Source of the DNA: Bacteroidaceae bacterium
GTDB lineage: Bacteria; Bacteroidota; Bacteroidia; Bacteroidales; Barnesiellaceae_A
Assembly: GCA_017410245.1 (NCBI GenBank)
Contig: JAFQRE010000039.1
Location: forward strand, 1-64,000
Length of the DNA stretch: 64,000 nucleotides
Direction of reading: 5' to 3'
A model generated the notes under the pieces. That model saw only the letters and a list, made by a program, of their open reading frames with translations, did no database searches and was not told the DNA's origin. Made by a program: the position numbers and the translations under genes. Positions 8,196-18,100 of this stretch are shown piece by piece. The first letter of the stretch is position 1. Each line of letters begins with the position of its first letter.

Positions 8196-8269
8196 TAGCG
8201 GGAACGAGAATTGAACTCGTGACCTCCGGGTTATGAATCCGACGCTCTAACCAACTGAGCTATCCCGCC
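8196..8269 (-). tRNA. tRNA with CAT anticodon, probably elongator tRNA-Met
   Basis: The minus strand folds into a full cloverleaf: acceptor GGCGGGA/TCCCGCT, D-arm GCTC/GAGC, anticodon stem TCGGA/TCCGG with loop TTCATAA (anticodon CAT), and T-arm ACGAG/CTCGT. The 1-72 pair is G-U rather than the C-A mismatch of initiator tRNA, and the anticodon stem lacks three G-C pairs, so this is not tRNA-fMet. A lysidine-modified tRNA-Ile2, which also has CAT, cannot be excluded by eye. The CCA tail is not encoded. The gene stands alone with its own promoter and terminator. Confidence 0.93.
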
Positions 8270-8296
8270 ATCAATTTATTTCCCTTAAATGCGGTG

Positions 8297-8328
8297 CAAA
8301 GATACGACTTATTTTTTATTTGTGCAAT
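8297..8328 (-). promoter_or_regulatory. promoter of the tRNA gene
   Basis: On the minus strand, TTG (8325-8327), a 20-base spacer and TATCTTTG (8297-8304) form a near-ideal Bacteroidetes promoter 27 bases before the tRNA. Confidence 0.7.
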
Positions 8329-8419
8329 AGTTAATGTCAAATTTATTTCTATTTCTTTCAAAAAAAAGAAATTGGTGGTTGTTCTCACCTTTTGTATCTA
8401 TTGTATGATTGTCTTAATC

Positions 8420-9832
8420 TCACTCAATAGCTGTTACGCCGGCCTCTACCATGTTTTCGGGATTGTGCGGACTGCGTATGCGCCACTCTTGAGGATATAG
8501 ATTATTGGCTCTTGTGCCAAGGTTTTTTACCCAACCAAGGGTAAAGCCTTTGTATACAACAGCTACATATCCGCGAGGCACATCGGGTGGTAGTGTGATA
8601 GACTCGCGACGTAAATAGGCGAGAGCTGTCTCCAATGATACTTGGTATGAGGCAAATGCCTCACGATTGAGGAGGGTGGAGAGGGCTAATGTGTGGGCGG
8701 GTATGAGGTCGCGACCCTTTATCGTTGCTATTTCAATACCGGCATGCAATACGTTGAAACTGCGTTGCATGGCTTGCATGTCATCGGCATATCTCAAGGG
8801 GTAGGCATATATAGCCGTTTCGTCGGCTTCGTAATGGAAATCTTGTGTTGCAAGCCATGACTTTGCTTCGGCAGGTATGGTCGGATTGTTTTTTTTCTCT
8901 CCTTTTTTCTTCTTTTTCTCTTTGGGTGCTGTTCCGCAATCGCTATCGGCGTTGCCCGGTTTGCGCAGCAGGGCCATGAATAGGCCTTCGCCTCGGGTGT
9001 GATGTGGCATAAATCGGTAGGCCGGAGCTTCGCCCATCAGCGCATTTGTTATGCCCCACGTTGGGTTGGTCTTCACAGCGAGAGGTTGGGCATCATACAC
9101 TTTGATGAGGTGTTGTATCATTGCCTCGTTTTCCTCAATATTATATGTGCATGTGCTATATATAAGTAGTCCACCGGGTCGCAATGCACTCCACACATCG
9201 GCAAGTATTCCGGCCTGACGTGTGGCGCAGTGTTCAACATTGGCAGGCGACCATTCGGCTATGGCAGTTTCGTCTTTACGGAACATACCTTCGCCCGAGC
9301 AGGGTACATCGGTGGCAATGACATCGATGTAATTGTGCCACGTACCCCAGTCGGCCGGACTATTGTTTGTTACAACTGAGTATGGATTGCCCCACTTGGC
9401 TATATTCTCGGCCAGGACTTGCGCTCGTTGACGCACAATCTCGTTACTGACAACCAAGCTACCCTCGGGAAGAAGCGAAAGGGCCAACGTAGATTTTCCT
9501 CCCGGGGCTGCACATAGGTCGAGGTAGCGTACCGGTTGGTCAATATATTGTTGTATGACTGTTCCTAAAAACATTGAGGAGGCCTCTTGAACGTAGTAGG
9601 CTCCGGCATGAAACAGAGGGTCGAATGTAAACGTGGGGCGTGAGGGTAAGTAGTATCCACTACCCCCCGACCATGGAACGGGAGTAGCTTCGGCCGGGGC
9701 TTGAGCACCTTTGTGTATATTGATGCGTATGCTGGTAGGTTGTTCGGCTTCGGTAAGAGCATGTGCAAATGCCTCATAGTCGTTGCCTAAGAGTTGTTGC
9801 ATTCGCTCAGTGAAGAGGGGTGGTAGTTTCAT
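8420..9832 (-). CDS. RsmF/YebU-type 16S rRNA (cytosine-C5)-methyltransferase
   Basis: A 470-residue SAM-dependent RNA m5C methyltransferase of the Nop2/Sun/RsmF group. The SAM-binding motif LDLCAAPGGKS lies at 105-114. The two cysteines of the mechanism are Cys178 (VPCSGEG) and Cys228 (YSTCTYN). A lysine-rich linker (about 312-325) separates the catalytic domain from a C-terminal RNA-binding region, as in RsmF. The target is expected to be a cytosine in 16S rRNA; the exact position cannot be read from sequence. The ATG is 4 bases before the lptD stop is reached on the upstream side, so it is co-transcribed behind lptD. Confidence 0.9.
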   Translation of the reverse strand: MKLPPLFTERMQQLLGNDYEAFAHALTEAEQPTSIRINIHKGAQAPAEATPVPWSGGSGYYLPSRPTFTFDPLFHAGAYYVQEASSMFLGTVIQQYIDQPVRYLDLCAAPGGKSTLALSLLPEGSLVVSNEIVRQRAQVLAENIAKWGNPYSVVTNNSPADWGTWHNYIDVIATDVPCSGEGMFRKDETAIAEWSPANVEHCATRQAGILADVWSALRPGGLLIYSTCTYNIEENEAMIQHLIKVYDAQPLAVKTNPTWGITNALMGEAPAYRFMPHHTRGEGLFMALLRKPGNADSDCGTAPKEKKKKKGEKKNNPTIPAEAKSWLATQDFHYEADETAIYAYPLRYADDMQAMQRSFNVLHAGIEIATIKGRDLIPAHTLALSTLLNREAFASYQVSLETALAYLRRESITLPPDVPRGYVAVVYKGFTLGWVKNLGTRANNLYPQEWRIRSPHNPENMVEAGVTAIE

Positions 9833-9836
9833 GACA

Positions 9837-12668
9837 TCAATACCAATTGAGTTGATCGTATGCGTGGCTTTGCTTGTCGTATTTGAGGTCTTTGAGTAGC
9901 GATGATTTTACCGCAATATGGAAGTTGTACGATTTGTAAGGGCCTACAGGTACAAAACTTGCCGACATTGTGAAGCAGTGAAGATCGCGAGAGATATTAC
10001 AGTTCATATAGGCGAGTTTCATTGCGTCAAAGTCGAAGCTGGCCGAGAAGTTAAACGACCAACCCTTGGTAAGGTTAAGGTTGCCCGATAGACTCAGATT
10101 TTGTACAAATTTGCCATCATACTCCATCTTTTCTTTATTAAATGCACCATAAGCATAGCTGATAGAGTAGTTGAAGGTAAGACTCCAAGGTATCTTCCAG
10201 CGATAATAACCGTCACTATCATATTCGTCGTTGCCATTCGACTTGTTTCCACTACGACGTTTTGTGTCGCGTTCTTGCTTGGCAGCAGCACTATTGGCCA
10301 ATGGGTCATTTGTTTCGCTCACTTGCTCATCGCCAGTGGGTGGCTTGTCGCGAGTCTCCTTTTTCTTGAATGTATCGTTGTTGAATGTGTAGGAAAAAGA
10401 TGTTCCGGCACTCGAGAGTCGAGCCAATCCTCTGCCTGCTTGTGAACGAAGCACATCTACACGTACGGGGTTACCCGAAGCATTGAGTTGGTAGCAGTAG
10501 GGATCCCATGTGGTGCGTAGGTTGAGGTTGAGGTTCTTGGTAAGTTTTATCAGTACGTTTACGTTGATATTGCTCCATCTCAATGAGTCGGCGGCAAGGT
10601 TGTAGCTGGTTCCTACCGTAAGGTTCTCAATGAGCGAAATCTTCTTTACACCGGTCGAGTCGGCATCACTTTTCACCTTCATTTCAAGGTTGTTGGCAAA
10701 AGAGAGATTGATTACACCTTTCTCGCCACTGGGAGCTGTACCAAAGATTCCTCCTGCGTAGGGTGAGTAGATTTGTTCTACATACTGCCCGCTTTGGTTG
10801 GTATATCGCAATGTATCGTAGAAGCCCCAAAATGGGTCGCTAAAGTCGGGTGCATAGGTAAACGAGATAGATGGCGTAAGTACGTGTCGTATTTGCTTAA
10901 CAGCATCGCCCAAGAACTTCATGGGTGTGTAGAAACCATACAATTTGGTTTGCAGGCTTACACCGGCATTGAAGTCAAAGACGTTGTAGAAGCCATATAC
11001 CGTATCATTGACCACAGCCGACGCCATAGGGTCCCATTCGCGCATCACTTTGTTGGTGTACATGCGGTCGGTAATGTTTACCGATGCCGTCATGTTTATA
11101 TACTTAAACATGGTGAAGGTTGCCGATATGGGTACATTGTGACTCATACCATTGCGCCAGTCTTTGAGAAGACTCTTTTGTAGTATTTCATCTTGTTTGG
11201 CAGTAATGCTGTTCTGCAAGCGTCCGCTATAAGATAGTTGTATCTTCTCATACCATCGTTCGGGGCCGGTTGCATTCTTGCGTTTGAATGGACGTATTTG
11301 GCTCAACGATAGGGTGAGGTTGGGTAGTGATATGTTGAGTGTAGAGTCTTGTGTACGCTGTGTAATGTTGGCCGATGCCGATATGCTCAAAGGGGTATTG
11401 GGTACTCGGTAGGTATAGTTGATAGTAGATGTTGAGGTAGATTGGGTAAACTGGTTGGGATCGTAGTATGAGTTGATATCGTTACGAGTATAACCACTTG
11501 TAGCAAAGTTTACACTGGCCGAGAAAGTTGAATTGGAACTTGCTTTTGCATCTTGCGTATGCGTCCATGCCACTTTGAAGTTGTCTTGGCTTGTATAGTC
11601 GGGCATACCTTTATCGCCTGTAACGGTATTGATAAAACTGATGTCGATACTACCCGAGAACTTGTATTTCTTGATATAGGCCGATCGGGCTTGAATACCC
11701 CATGAGCCTTTGGTGTAAATCTCTCCGGTAAGAGCCAAATCGACATAGTCGTTGATAGCAAAGTAGTATCCGCCATTGCGCATGTAGAAACCGCGATTCA
11801 TCTCCTCACCAAATGTAGGGAAAATGATACCCGACGAATATTTCTTATTGAATGGGAAGAAACCAAAGGGTACGGCCAATGGTAATGGTACGTCTTCCAA
11901 TACCATGTAGGCAGGTCCTGTAACAACGTTTTTCTGAGGACGTACCTTGGCTTGTGTCAATTGCAAGTAGAAGTGTGGGTGCTCATGGTTGTCGCATGTA
12001 GTGTAGCGACCGTTTTCCATATACAACACCTCGTCCTCGGTCTTTTTGGTGCGACCTCCTGTCAAGTAGCCCTCGCCTTGTTCGGTGATTACGTTGGTAA
12101 TGTAGCCTCGTTTACTCTTGAAGTTGTAGCTCATTGTCTCCGACTCATACTCTCCGCTCGTATCTTTGTAAATGGGTTTTCCTGTTGTTTGTCCCAAGCT
12201 GTCGGTGCGACCTTCGGCATACACAGTGTTTTCGCCCAAACTGAGTTCTATGTGTTCGGCATCGAGTTGTATGTCTTGATAATTGACGACACTCTTGCCA
12301 TATAAGAATGCCATATTGCCCGAATCGAAAACGAGAGAGTCTTGTGCAGTGAAATCGACAACGGCATCGAGGGCCGACTTGGTTTTTACGCCTTGACGTA
12401 TCTGTGTAGAGTCTTTTTGTAGCTCTGTAGCCGATATTTCTTGTAGTGAGTCGGCTACCATAGTAGTGGTATCGACAATTGACGCTTGTACGGCAGTCGT
12501 GTCAATCTTTTGTTGAGAACCTATTCTTACAACCTTGTTTTTGGTACTCTTTGTGGTGTCTGATGCCAATGACACATTGCTCTCGTTGCTACGATGTGAA
12601 GATACCGCTGCGAGAGGCGACAACATGCCTATAATAAGCACTACAACAATGGTAATTATATGCTTCAT
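9837..12668 (-). CDS. lptD: LPS-assembly outer membrane protein LptD (Bacteroidetes type)
   Basis: A 943-residue outer-membrane protein. After a signal peptide (MKHIITIVVVLIIGMLSPLAA) and a low-complexity Ser/Thr/Asp linker, residues about 95-230 resemble the OstA/LptA beta-jellyroll that carries lipopolysaccharide. The rest is a long beta-barrel rich in alternating hydrophobic and aromatic residues. A charged linker (about residues 775-830, many Lys, Asp and Arg) interrupts the late barrel. In the family LptD inserts LPS into the outer leaflet together with LptE; no lptE is recognised nearby. The ATG at 12668 gives a clean signal peptide, and an in-frame start 9 bases upstream is possible. 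It leads an operon with the rRNA methyltransferase. Confidence 0.85.
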   Translation of the reverse strand: MKHIITIVVVLIIGMLSPLAAVSSHRSNESNVSLASDTTKSTKNKVVRIGSQQKIDTTAVQASIVDTTTMVADSLQEISATELQKDSTQIRQGVKTKSALDAVVDFTAQDSLVFDSGNMAFLYGKSVVNYQDIQLDAEHIELSLGENTVYAEGRTDSLGQTTGKPIYKDTSGEYESETMSYNFKSKRGYITNVITEQGEGYLTGGRTKKTEDEVLYMENGRYTTCDNHEHPHFYLQLTQAKVRPQKNVVTGPAYMVLEDVPLPLAVPFGFFPFNKKYSSGIIFPTFGEEMNRGFYMRNGGYYFAINDYVDLALTGEIYTKGSWGIQARSAYIKKYKFSGSIDISFINTVTGDKGMPDYTSQDNFKVAWTHTQDAKASSNSTFSASVNFATSGYTRNDINSYYDPNQFTQSTSTSTINYTYRVPNTPLSISASANITQRTQDSTLNISLPNLTLSLSQIRPFKRKNATGPERWYEKIQLSYSGRLQNSITAKQDEILQKSLLKDWRNGMSHNVPISATFTMFKYINMTASVNITDRMYTNKVMREWDPMASAVVNDTVYGFYNVFDFNAGVSLQTKLYGFYTPMKFLGDAVKQIRHVLTPSISFTYAPDFSDPFWGFYDTLRYTNQSGQYVEQIYSPYAGGIFGTAPSGEKGVINLSFANNLEMKVKSDADSTGVKKISLIENLTVGTSYNLAADSLRWSNINVNVLIKLTKNLNLNLRTTWDPYCYQLNASGNPVRVDVLRSQAGRGLARLSSAGTSFSYTFNNDTFKKKETRDKPPTGDEQVSETNDPLANSAAAKQERDTKRRSGNKSNGNDEYDSDGYYRWKIPWSLTFNYSISYAYGAFNKEKMEYDGKFVQNLSLSGNLNLTKGWSFNFSASFDFDAMKLAYMNCNISRDLHCFTMSASFVPVGPYKSYNFHIAVKSSLLKDLKYDKQSHAYDQLNWY

Positions 12669-12701
12669 TTGCACCATTTTCCAAGACGTAATTACAAACT
12701 G

Positions 12702-12709
12702 CAAAGATA
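12702..12709 (-). promoter_or_regulatory. -7 element of lptD
   Basis: TATCTTTG on the minus strand, 33 bases before the lptD ATG. A TTG lies upstream, but with a 23-base spacer, longer than usual. Confidence 0.5.
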
Positions 12710-12898
12710 CACTTTTTCTGCGATTTTTCGACCAATTATCGGCATTTAAGATATTTTAGAGCCTTGTTGAGTAGTTTTTGATGTTTCATGCTGGGAGGGT
12801 GCGGATAGAAATGCTCTATATAATGAGCAGAGCGGGCTGTTTATCGACCCGCATAGCGTAGCGATAAAGATGCGAAGATGCGCACCTATATCGTTTGT

Positions 12899-13456
12899 TT
12901 ATAGATTGTTGGGCTTGTTGCCAAAGAGATGGGCCAGTGCATCGAGACGTTTGAGATTTTCTTCTCCAAATCGGGCTACCCCCGAGCGAACTTGCTCGAG
13001 CGTACGTCTCTTTTCGGGGTGCGATTTTGAGAAGAAATTGTCGGCATAGCATATCAGTTTTTCTTCGATAGTCTCAGGCATGAAGTCGTGATGAGGCAGG
13101 GGTAAATCTTGGGCTATAATATCTTCTCGGGTAAGCCCCACACCTATGTGACGTTCGCACACCCTGGCATGTGCCTCCAGCCCTTGAGCACGCAGCAATT
13201 CTGCTCCTATGATGCCATGTTGCATGTAATGGGCCTCTCCGTAGCAGTGTATAGATGGTGCATGGGTGCGAAATATACCTATGTCGTGAAGCATCGCTGC
13301 TTCGTACAAAAATTGCCGGTCAATATCGAGTTGGGTATTGGTCGCGGCTATTTCTTGTGCCAGTGTGGCTACTTGTTGGCTGTGTTGCCATAGTAGCTCT
13401 GTTATGGCTTTGCCTTGTTGGTAGTAGAGCGAATATATGTAGGCAATATCGAGCAT
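12899..13456 (-). CDS. HD-domain phosphohydrolase
   Basis: A 185-residue protein of the HD/HDIG metal-dependent phosphohydrolase superfamily. Visible metal-site motifs are a first His in LLWQHSQQV (about residue 25), the HD pair in AAMLHDIG (57-58), and later histidines in YMQHG and CERHIG. The substrate is unknown; nucleotide or cyclic-nucleotide hydrolysis are family possibilities. It lies after ilvE on the same strand, but a strong terminator sits between them, so expression would depend on read-through or an unseen promoter. The 230 bases after it hold no recognised gene. Confidence 0.85.
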   Translation of the reverse strand: MLDIAYIYSLYYQQGKAITELLWQHSQQVATLAQEIAATNTQLDIDRQFLYEAAMLHDIGIFRTHAPSIHCYGEAHYMQHGIIGAELLRAQGLEAHARVCERHIGVGLTREDIIAQDLPLPHHDFMPETIEEKLICYADNFFSKSHPEKRRTLEQVRSGVARFGEENLKRLDALAHLFGNKPNNL

Positions 13457-13473
13457 GGGGTATCAATAAAAAA

Positions 13474-13501
13474 CGAGGTGCTATCACAAGATAGCACCTC
13501 G
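13474..13501 (-). terminator. rho-independent terminator of ilvE
   Basis: Perfect 11-base stem (CGAGGTGCTAT / ATAGCACCTCG) with a 6-base loop, followed by six Ts on the minus strand, 17 bases past the ilvE stop. Confidence 0.9.
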
Positions 13502-13518
13502 GTATAGTTGTGAAATGA

Positions 13519-14544
13519 TTAGTCGAGAATATCGTTCCAACCAAAGATGTCTTCAGTCTCACCCTTACGGATAGCGCAAAGGAGGTCGTAAAGTTTACGG
13601 CAGCAAGGACCTACTGTACCATCGGTAGTATAAGTATAGCTTACACCACGAACGGGGTCATCAATTTGAGAAATGGGGCTGATAACGGCAGCTGTACCAC
13701 AAGCTGCAGCCTCCTCAAATGTAGCCAATTCTTCCTCGGGAACGGGACGGCATTCAACCTTCATGCCGAGGTGCTCGGCGAGAGCTTGCAAGCACTTGTT
13801 GGTAATAGAAGGAAGGATTGAGTCGCTCTTAGGAGTGATGTAAGTATTGTCGCGGATACCGAAGAAGTTGGCAGCACCACACTCATCAATATATTTTTTC
13901 TCTTTGGCATCAAGATAGATGGGATTTGAATAACCCTCATCGTGAGCTATCACAGTAGATGAAAGACTGGCTGCATAGTTACCACCTACTTTGTAACGAC
14001 CAGTACCAAGGGGAGCTGCACGGTCATATTCACGCATGATACGCATCTTGGTAGGCTTAATACCCTCTTTGAAATATGGACCTACGGGGGTTACAAAAAC
14101 GATGAGTGTATATTCTTGAGCGGGTTTAACACCAACTTGCGCTGATGATCCGATAATAAGAGGACGAATATACAATGAAGCGTCGCTCTCATAGGGAGGA
14201 ACAAAACGCTCGTTTTTCTTTACTGCCAAACGTACAGCGTCCATGTACAAATCGATGGGCATCTCGGGCATGAGGATACCACGGCAAGAGGTTTGCATAC
14301 GCTCTGCACCTGCTTGGAGGCGGAAGATACGGATTTTACCATCTTTACTGCGGAAGGCTTTCATACCTTCAAAGCACTCTTGACCATAGTGCAAGCAAGT
14401 TGCAGCCATGTGCAAGTCGATAGTTTTTTTGTCTGTTACTGTCAATTCGCCCCACTTACCATCTTTGTAAGTGCAACGTACGTTATAGTCTGTGTCGATA
14501 TAACCGAAACCAAGACTATTCCAATCAAGATTAGCGAGTTCCAT
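13519..14544 (-). CDS. ilvE: branched-chain amino acid aminotransferase
   Basis: A 341-residue PLP enzyme of fold type IV that interconverts leucine, isoleucine and valine with their 2-oxo acids, using glutamate/2-oxoglutarate. The PLP lysine is Lys185 in GRYKVGGNYAASL. ECFEGMKAFR near 57-65 and EEAAACGTAAVISPI near 278-292 are typical of the class II (mitochondrial-like) subgroup, as is the length. It is transcribed alone from a TATCTTTG promoter at 14583-14590 and closed by a strong hairpin. Confidence 0.96.
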   Translation of the reverse strand: MELANLDWNSLGFGYIDTDYNVRCTYKDGKWGELTVTDKKTIDLHMAATCLHYGQECFEGMKAFRSKDGKIRIFRLQAGAERMQTSCRGILMPEMPIDLYMDAVRLAVKKNERFVPPYESDASLYIRPLIIGSSAQVGVKPAQEYTLIVFVTPVGPYFKEGIKPTKMRIMREYDRAAPLGTGRYKVGGNYAASLSSTVIAHDEGYSNPIYLDAKEKKYIDECGAANFFGIRDNTYITPKSDSILPSITNKCLQALAEHLGMKVECRPVPEEELATFEEAAACGTAAVISPISQIDDPVRGVSYTYTTDGTVGPCCRKLYDLLCAIRKGETEDIFGWNDILD

Positions 14545-14582
14545 AATATTTTATTAAGTTTAGGTGTACTTTTTTAGTTGTA

Positions 14583-14590
14583 CAAAGATA
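14583..14590 (-). promoter_or_regulatory. -7 element of ilvE
   Basis: TATCTTTG on the minus strand, 38 bases before the ilvE ATG. A possible -33 TTG lies about 23 bases further upstream. Confidence 0.5.
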
Positions 14591-14679
14591 GTGCTTTTTC
14601 ATATAATGGAGCACAATTTTGCGGTAAAATTATATAATTTATTTTTTTTATCGCAATGTTGGTTGTATCTGTCTGATTA

Positions 14680-14994
14680 TCAAAACGGATATTTTCGCTT
14701 GGGATTTTTAGGAAACCACCCTTTGCGCACTCGTTCTTGCTGTTCAAACAACTCCTTGATTGACCACAATGATGAGAATGCAAAGACTCCTATCAGTGCC
14801 GACCACAATACCTCGCTTACGATTATTGAGAGTATTATGCCCAAGATACCCAATAGCAGAAAAAGCCACCAACACTCTGTTCCCCAATAGTAATGTGCTT
14901 TAATGACAATGGGGTGAAAGAGTCCTATAACCAAGAATGTGCCAATGCCAATTATAAGGCCTAACAGATGGTGGGTTGTTAGAAATTCTATCAT
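14680..14994 (-). CDS. DUF4491 family membrane protein
   Basis: A 104-residue membrane protein starting MIEFLTTHHLLGLIIGIGTF, with about three hydrophobic helices and a basic C-terminal tail (RKGWFPKNPKRKYPF). The HPIVIKAHYYWGTECWW segment after helix 1 and the SSLWSIKELFEQQERV segment are hallmarks of DUF4491, found widely in Bacteroidetes and Firmicutes with unknown function. The ATG at 14994 is chosen because the upstream extension is polar and unlike the family. TATCTTTG at 15018-15025 lies 23 bases before it. Confidence 0.82.
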   Translation of the reverse strand: MIEFLTTHHLLGLIIGIGTFLVIGLFHPIVIKAHYYWGTECWWLFLLLGILGIILSIIVSEVLWSALIGVFAFSSLWSIKELFEQQERVRKGWFPKNPKRKYPF

Positions 14995-15017
14995 ATTATT
15001 TCTTTTTTTTAAGTTCA

Positions 15018-15025
15018 CAAAGATA
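15018..15025 (-). promoter_or_regulatory. -7 element of the DUF4491 gene
   Basis: TATCTTTG on the minus strand, 23 bases upstream of the DUF4491 ATG. Confidence 0.5.
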
Positions 15026-15162
15026 GTATTTCGTATCTTTATTTCCAAATGACATAGTTTTGAATGCATCTCAATTTTAAACTCTTTATATAATTGCGAG
15101 TCATAGAGTATATTGTTATTCTTCAAAGGTAATAATTTGTTTTATTAAAAAAACAGCATACT

Positions 15163-18100
15163 ATGAGATGGATATATGTAGCATTGATGTTGTGGGTGTG
15201 CCATGTTACGGTTATGGCAACCGACCATAGTTATGAGGAGAAATGCAGAGCCTTGCAGGAGTATCCGGGTACTGTGTTGAAAGAGGCTCGAGAGGTAATA
15301 AATAGTACATATAAAGATAAACTATCGCCACAATTTATCGATGCCCTTATGCAGGTGTCGGCGGCGCAATTGCTTATTGATACCGATAGTACAGCAGCTG
15401 TGGTAGATAATATAGAGCAGAAGATAATGCTATGTGATAATGCAGTTGATCGTAGTATTATTGCGCTATATTTGAGCGAATTGTACGCCGATGTGCTGGG
15501 TAGAAGATACTATTATTATGAAAGGCAAAGTTATATCAAAGGTAATGAGGAGATAGCTACTTGGAATACTCGTAACTTCTATGACAAGATTGACTCGTTG
15601 CACACGATAGCCTTGCAGCCCGCACGTCTATTACAAAAGAGCTCTATCGATACTTATCGTCTTATAATAGGTATTGACGGATATGAGGGTAATGATGCGT
15701 GGAAGTGGGTTAAGAAATTCTATCCTACGATGTACGATTTTGTAGTCAGGGTCATATATAGTGATGTGAAGGCTCAGTACCGCAAAGAACAGGATAGTAC
15801 TTTTATACAAGAAGAGTTAGAGAAGATAGTACGTTATCATTCGAGGCATCGTCATGATGCAGCCCGGTTTATGTGGCATTTGACCCAGTTGCAATATGAT
15901 TATCGCGATATGCCACATAACGAGGAGTATTGTGTTGCGTTAGATGCTCTTATTGATCGCTATGCCTCCAAAAGTTTTGTTATAGAGGCTGTCATAGCTC
16001 GATATAGTGTGCCCGATTTTGAAACCTCATCAACTGCGTTGAAGGAGAGATACGATAGGTTGATGTCATGGGTGGAGCGTTATCCTCATTATTATCGTAC
16101 CGATGTGTTGCGCATGATGTGTGCCGAATTGTCGGCGGTATCGGTGTCGGCTATGGTGCAAGAGGTCATTCCTTTGGGCAGTCCGGTAAATATCTCATTG
16201 ATATATAGAAATGTAGAATCTCTTCGATATGAGTTGTCGCGATGTGTTGTGGGTACTCCTATGCAAGACATCAGTGAAGCCGGCAAGTTGCCCAAGGAGT
16301 ATATCTCCCGCAATACGATGGTATGCGAAGGTATAGATTTTGCCGACCATCACAAAGAACTCTGTTTAGATACGCTTGGCACCGGAGTGTATTGTCTGGA
16401 AATTGTATCGGGCAATGAGAGAGACAGCATACTGTTTGTTGTGATGCCATATATGCTTTATACCATCAATGCATTGCCTCAAGCAACGTTTGTCATGTTG
16501 TCGGATATGAATAGTAATCAACCGGTCGCTGGCGAAATGTTGTTGCTGAATAGTACCGCAGGTGGTGTCGTTGATACATTGTTTACCGACGACAATGGTA
16601 TGTGCCGTATCGATCGTAAGAGATATCCCGCATCTTGCTATATTTCGCTTGCCAATATGGCTCACAATCCATTTCGTACACGAATTGATGCTGTACACCA
16701 ATATACCAGCAAGGTAGAGCCACGTGTACAACTATTTACCGACCGAAGTATCTATCGTCCCGGTCAGAAACTTCTCTATTCGGCTCTTGTTTATCTTCGT
16801 GATGATGATAATAGCACTGTCGTCGAAAACAAACTTGTTCCGGTTGAGATACTCGACAATAACTATAATGTTGTAGCGCGAGATACAATCCGTACCGACC
16901 GTTATGGCTCTGTATATGGAGAATTTGCAATACCCGATAAAGCCTCCCCGGGGCGTTGGATACTGCGCGTGCGGGGTAACGGCTTGGTTGCAACACAGTA
17001 TATTGATGTTGCCGAATACAAGCGCCCGCAATTCCGAGTTGAATGCAATGCGATAGAGGGTATTTATAGCTACGGTGATAGTGTGCAAGTAACAGGATTT
17101 GCTACCAATTATATGGGTACTCCGGTGGCTTTTGCTGCGGTCAAGTTTGCCGTCCGTCGCTTTTCATATATGCGAAGTGGTGGAGAGATTGTTGCTCAAG
17201 GTGAGAGCCGAACCGATGCCGATGGTGGTTTTATGTGTTCGTTTTTCACCTCCGAGCCACAAGAGGAATATTGGCGTATGTGGGGTGCAAGATATGTTGT
17301 AGAGGTGGTTGTGACAGCCGATAATGGTGAGAGTCAATCGGGCGAAGCCTATGTGTCGGTATCGGGCTCAAGTGTGATGTTCCGGTTGAATTTCCCCGAG
17401 AAAGTGTGCAGTGACAATAAGCAAGATGTAGAAGTAACGATTGTCAATGGCAATCATACACCGCAGCAGTTGCCTTATAAGGTTGCGCTCTATTCGTTGC
17501 AAGGCCGGAGTGTGGGACAGTCGTTGCAAGCTATGCATCGTTGCGACACAGCCATGTGGACAAAGCATCAATCGGCCGGTGAGAGCAACGTGGTGTTACC
17601 ATACGATATGTTGCAATCGGGAGCATATCGTATCATAACTTCTACTATTGTGAAAGATGGAACAATAGTCAAAGATAGCACCGATTTTGTCTATTATTCA
17701 CCTTGTGAGGTACGCCCGCCCATACCGGTTGCCATGTGGTTGCCTACAAGTTCGTTGGTTGTAGCAGATGGAGATACGGCTCACATTGCTGTTGGCTCTT
17801 CATTTTCACAAGTTGTGTTGTCTTGTTTCATCTCTGATGGCGATAAACAGGTGGAGTATAGACGTTATAATCTTGATGATAGCATTGTTACCATCGATAT
17901 ACCATTCGATGCAAGTTGTCACGATGTTGTACAATTGTTGGTAGTGCTTACTTATGGTAGGGAGGTTTATAGTAACAGTATCGATATAGTTCGCAAGCAA
18001 CCCGATATGCAACTCATCATTACACCTACTACTTTCCGCGATAAAACCATGCCCGGAAGCCATGAAAAATGGCAATTTACGGTGCGCAATGTTCAAGGTG

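Noticed and set aside
8196-8269. Initiator tRNA-fMet reading of the CAT tRNA
   Set aside because: The acceptor ends in a G-U pair instead of a C-A mismatch, and the anticodon stem lacks the three G-C pairs of initiators.
8358-8380. AT-rich hairpin (ATTTCTTT / AAAGAAAT) after the rRNA methyltransferase gene
   Set aside because: All A-T arms with no GC core would be too weak to act as a terminator.
12816-12840. Inverted repeat TGCTC / GAGCA downstream of the HD-domain gene
   Set aside because: Only five base pairs with an eight-base loop and no T run, so not convincing as a terminator or operator.
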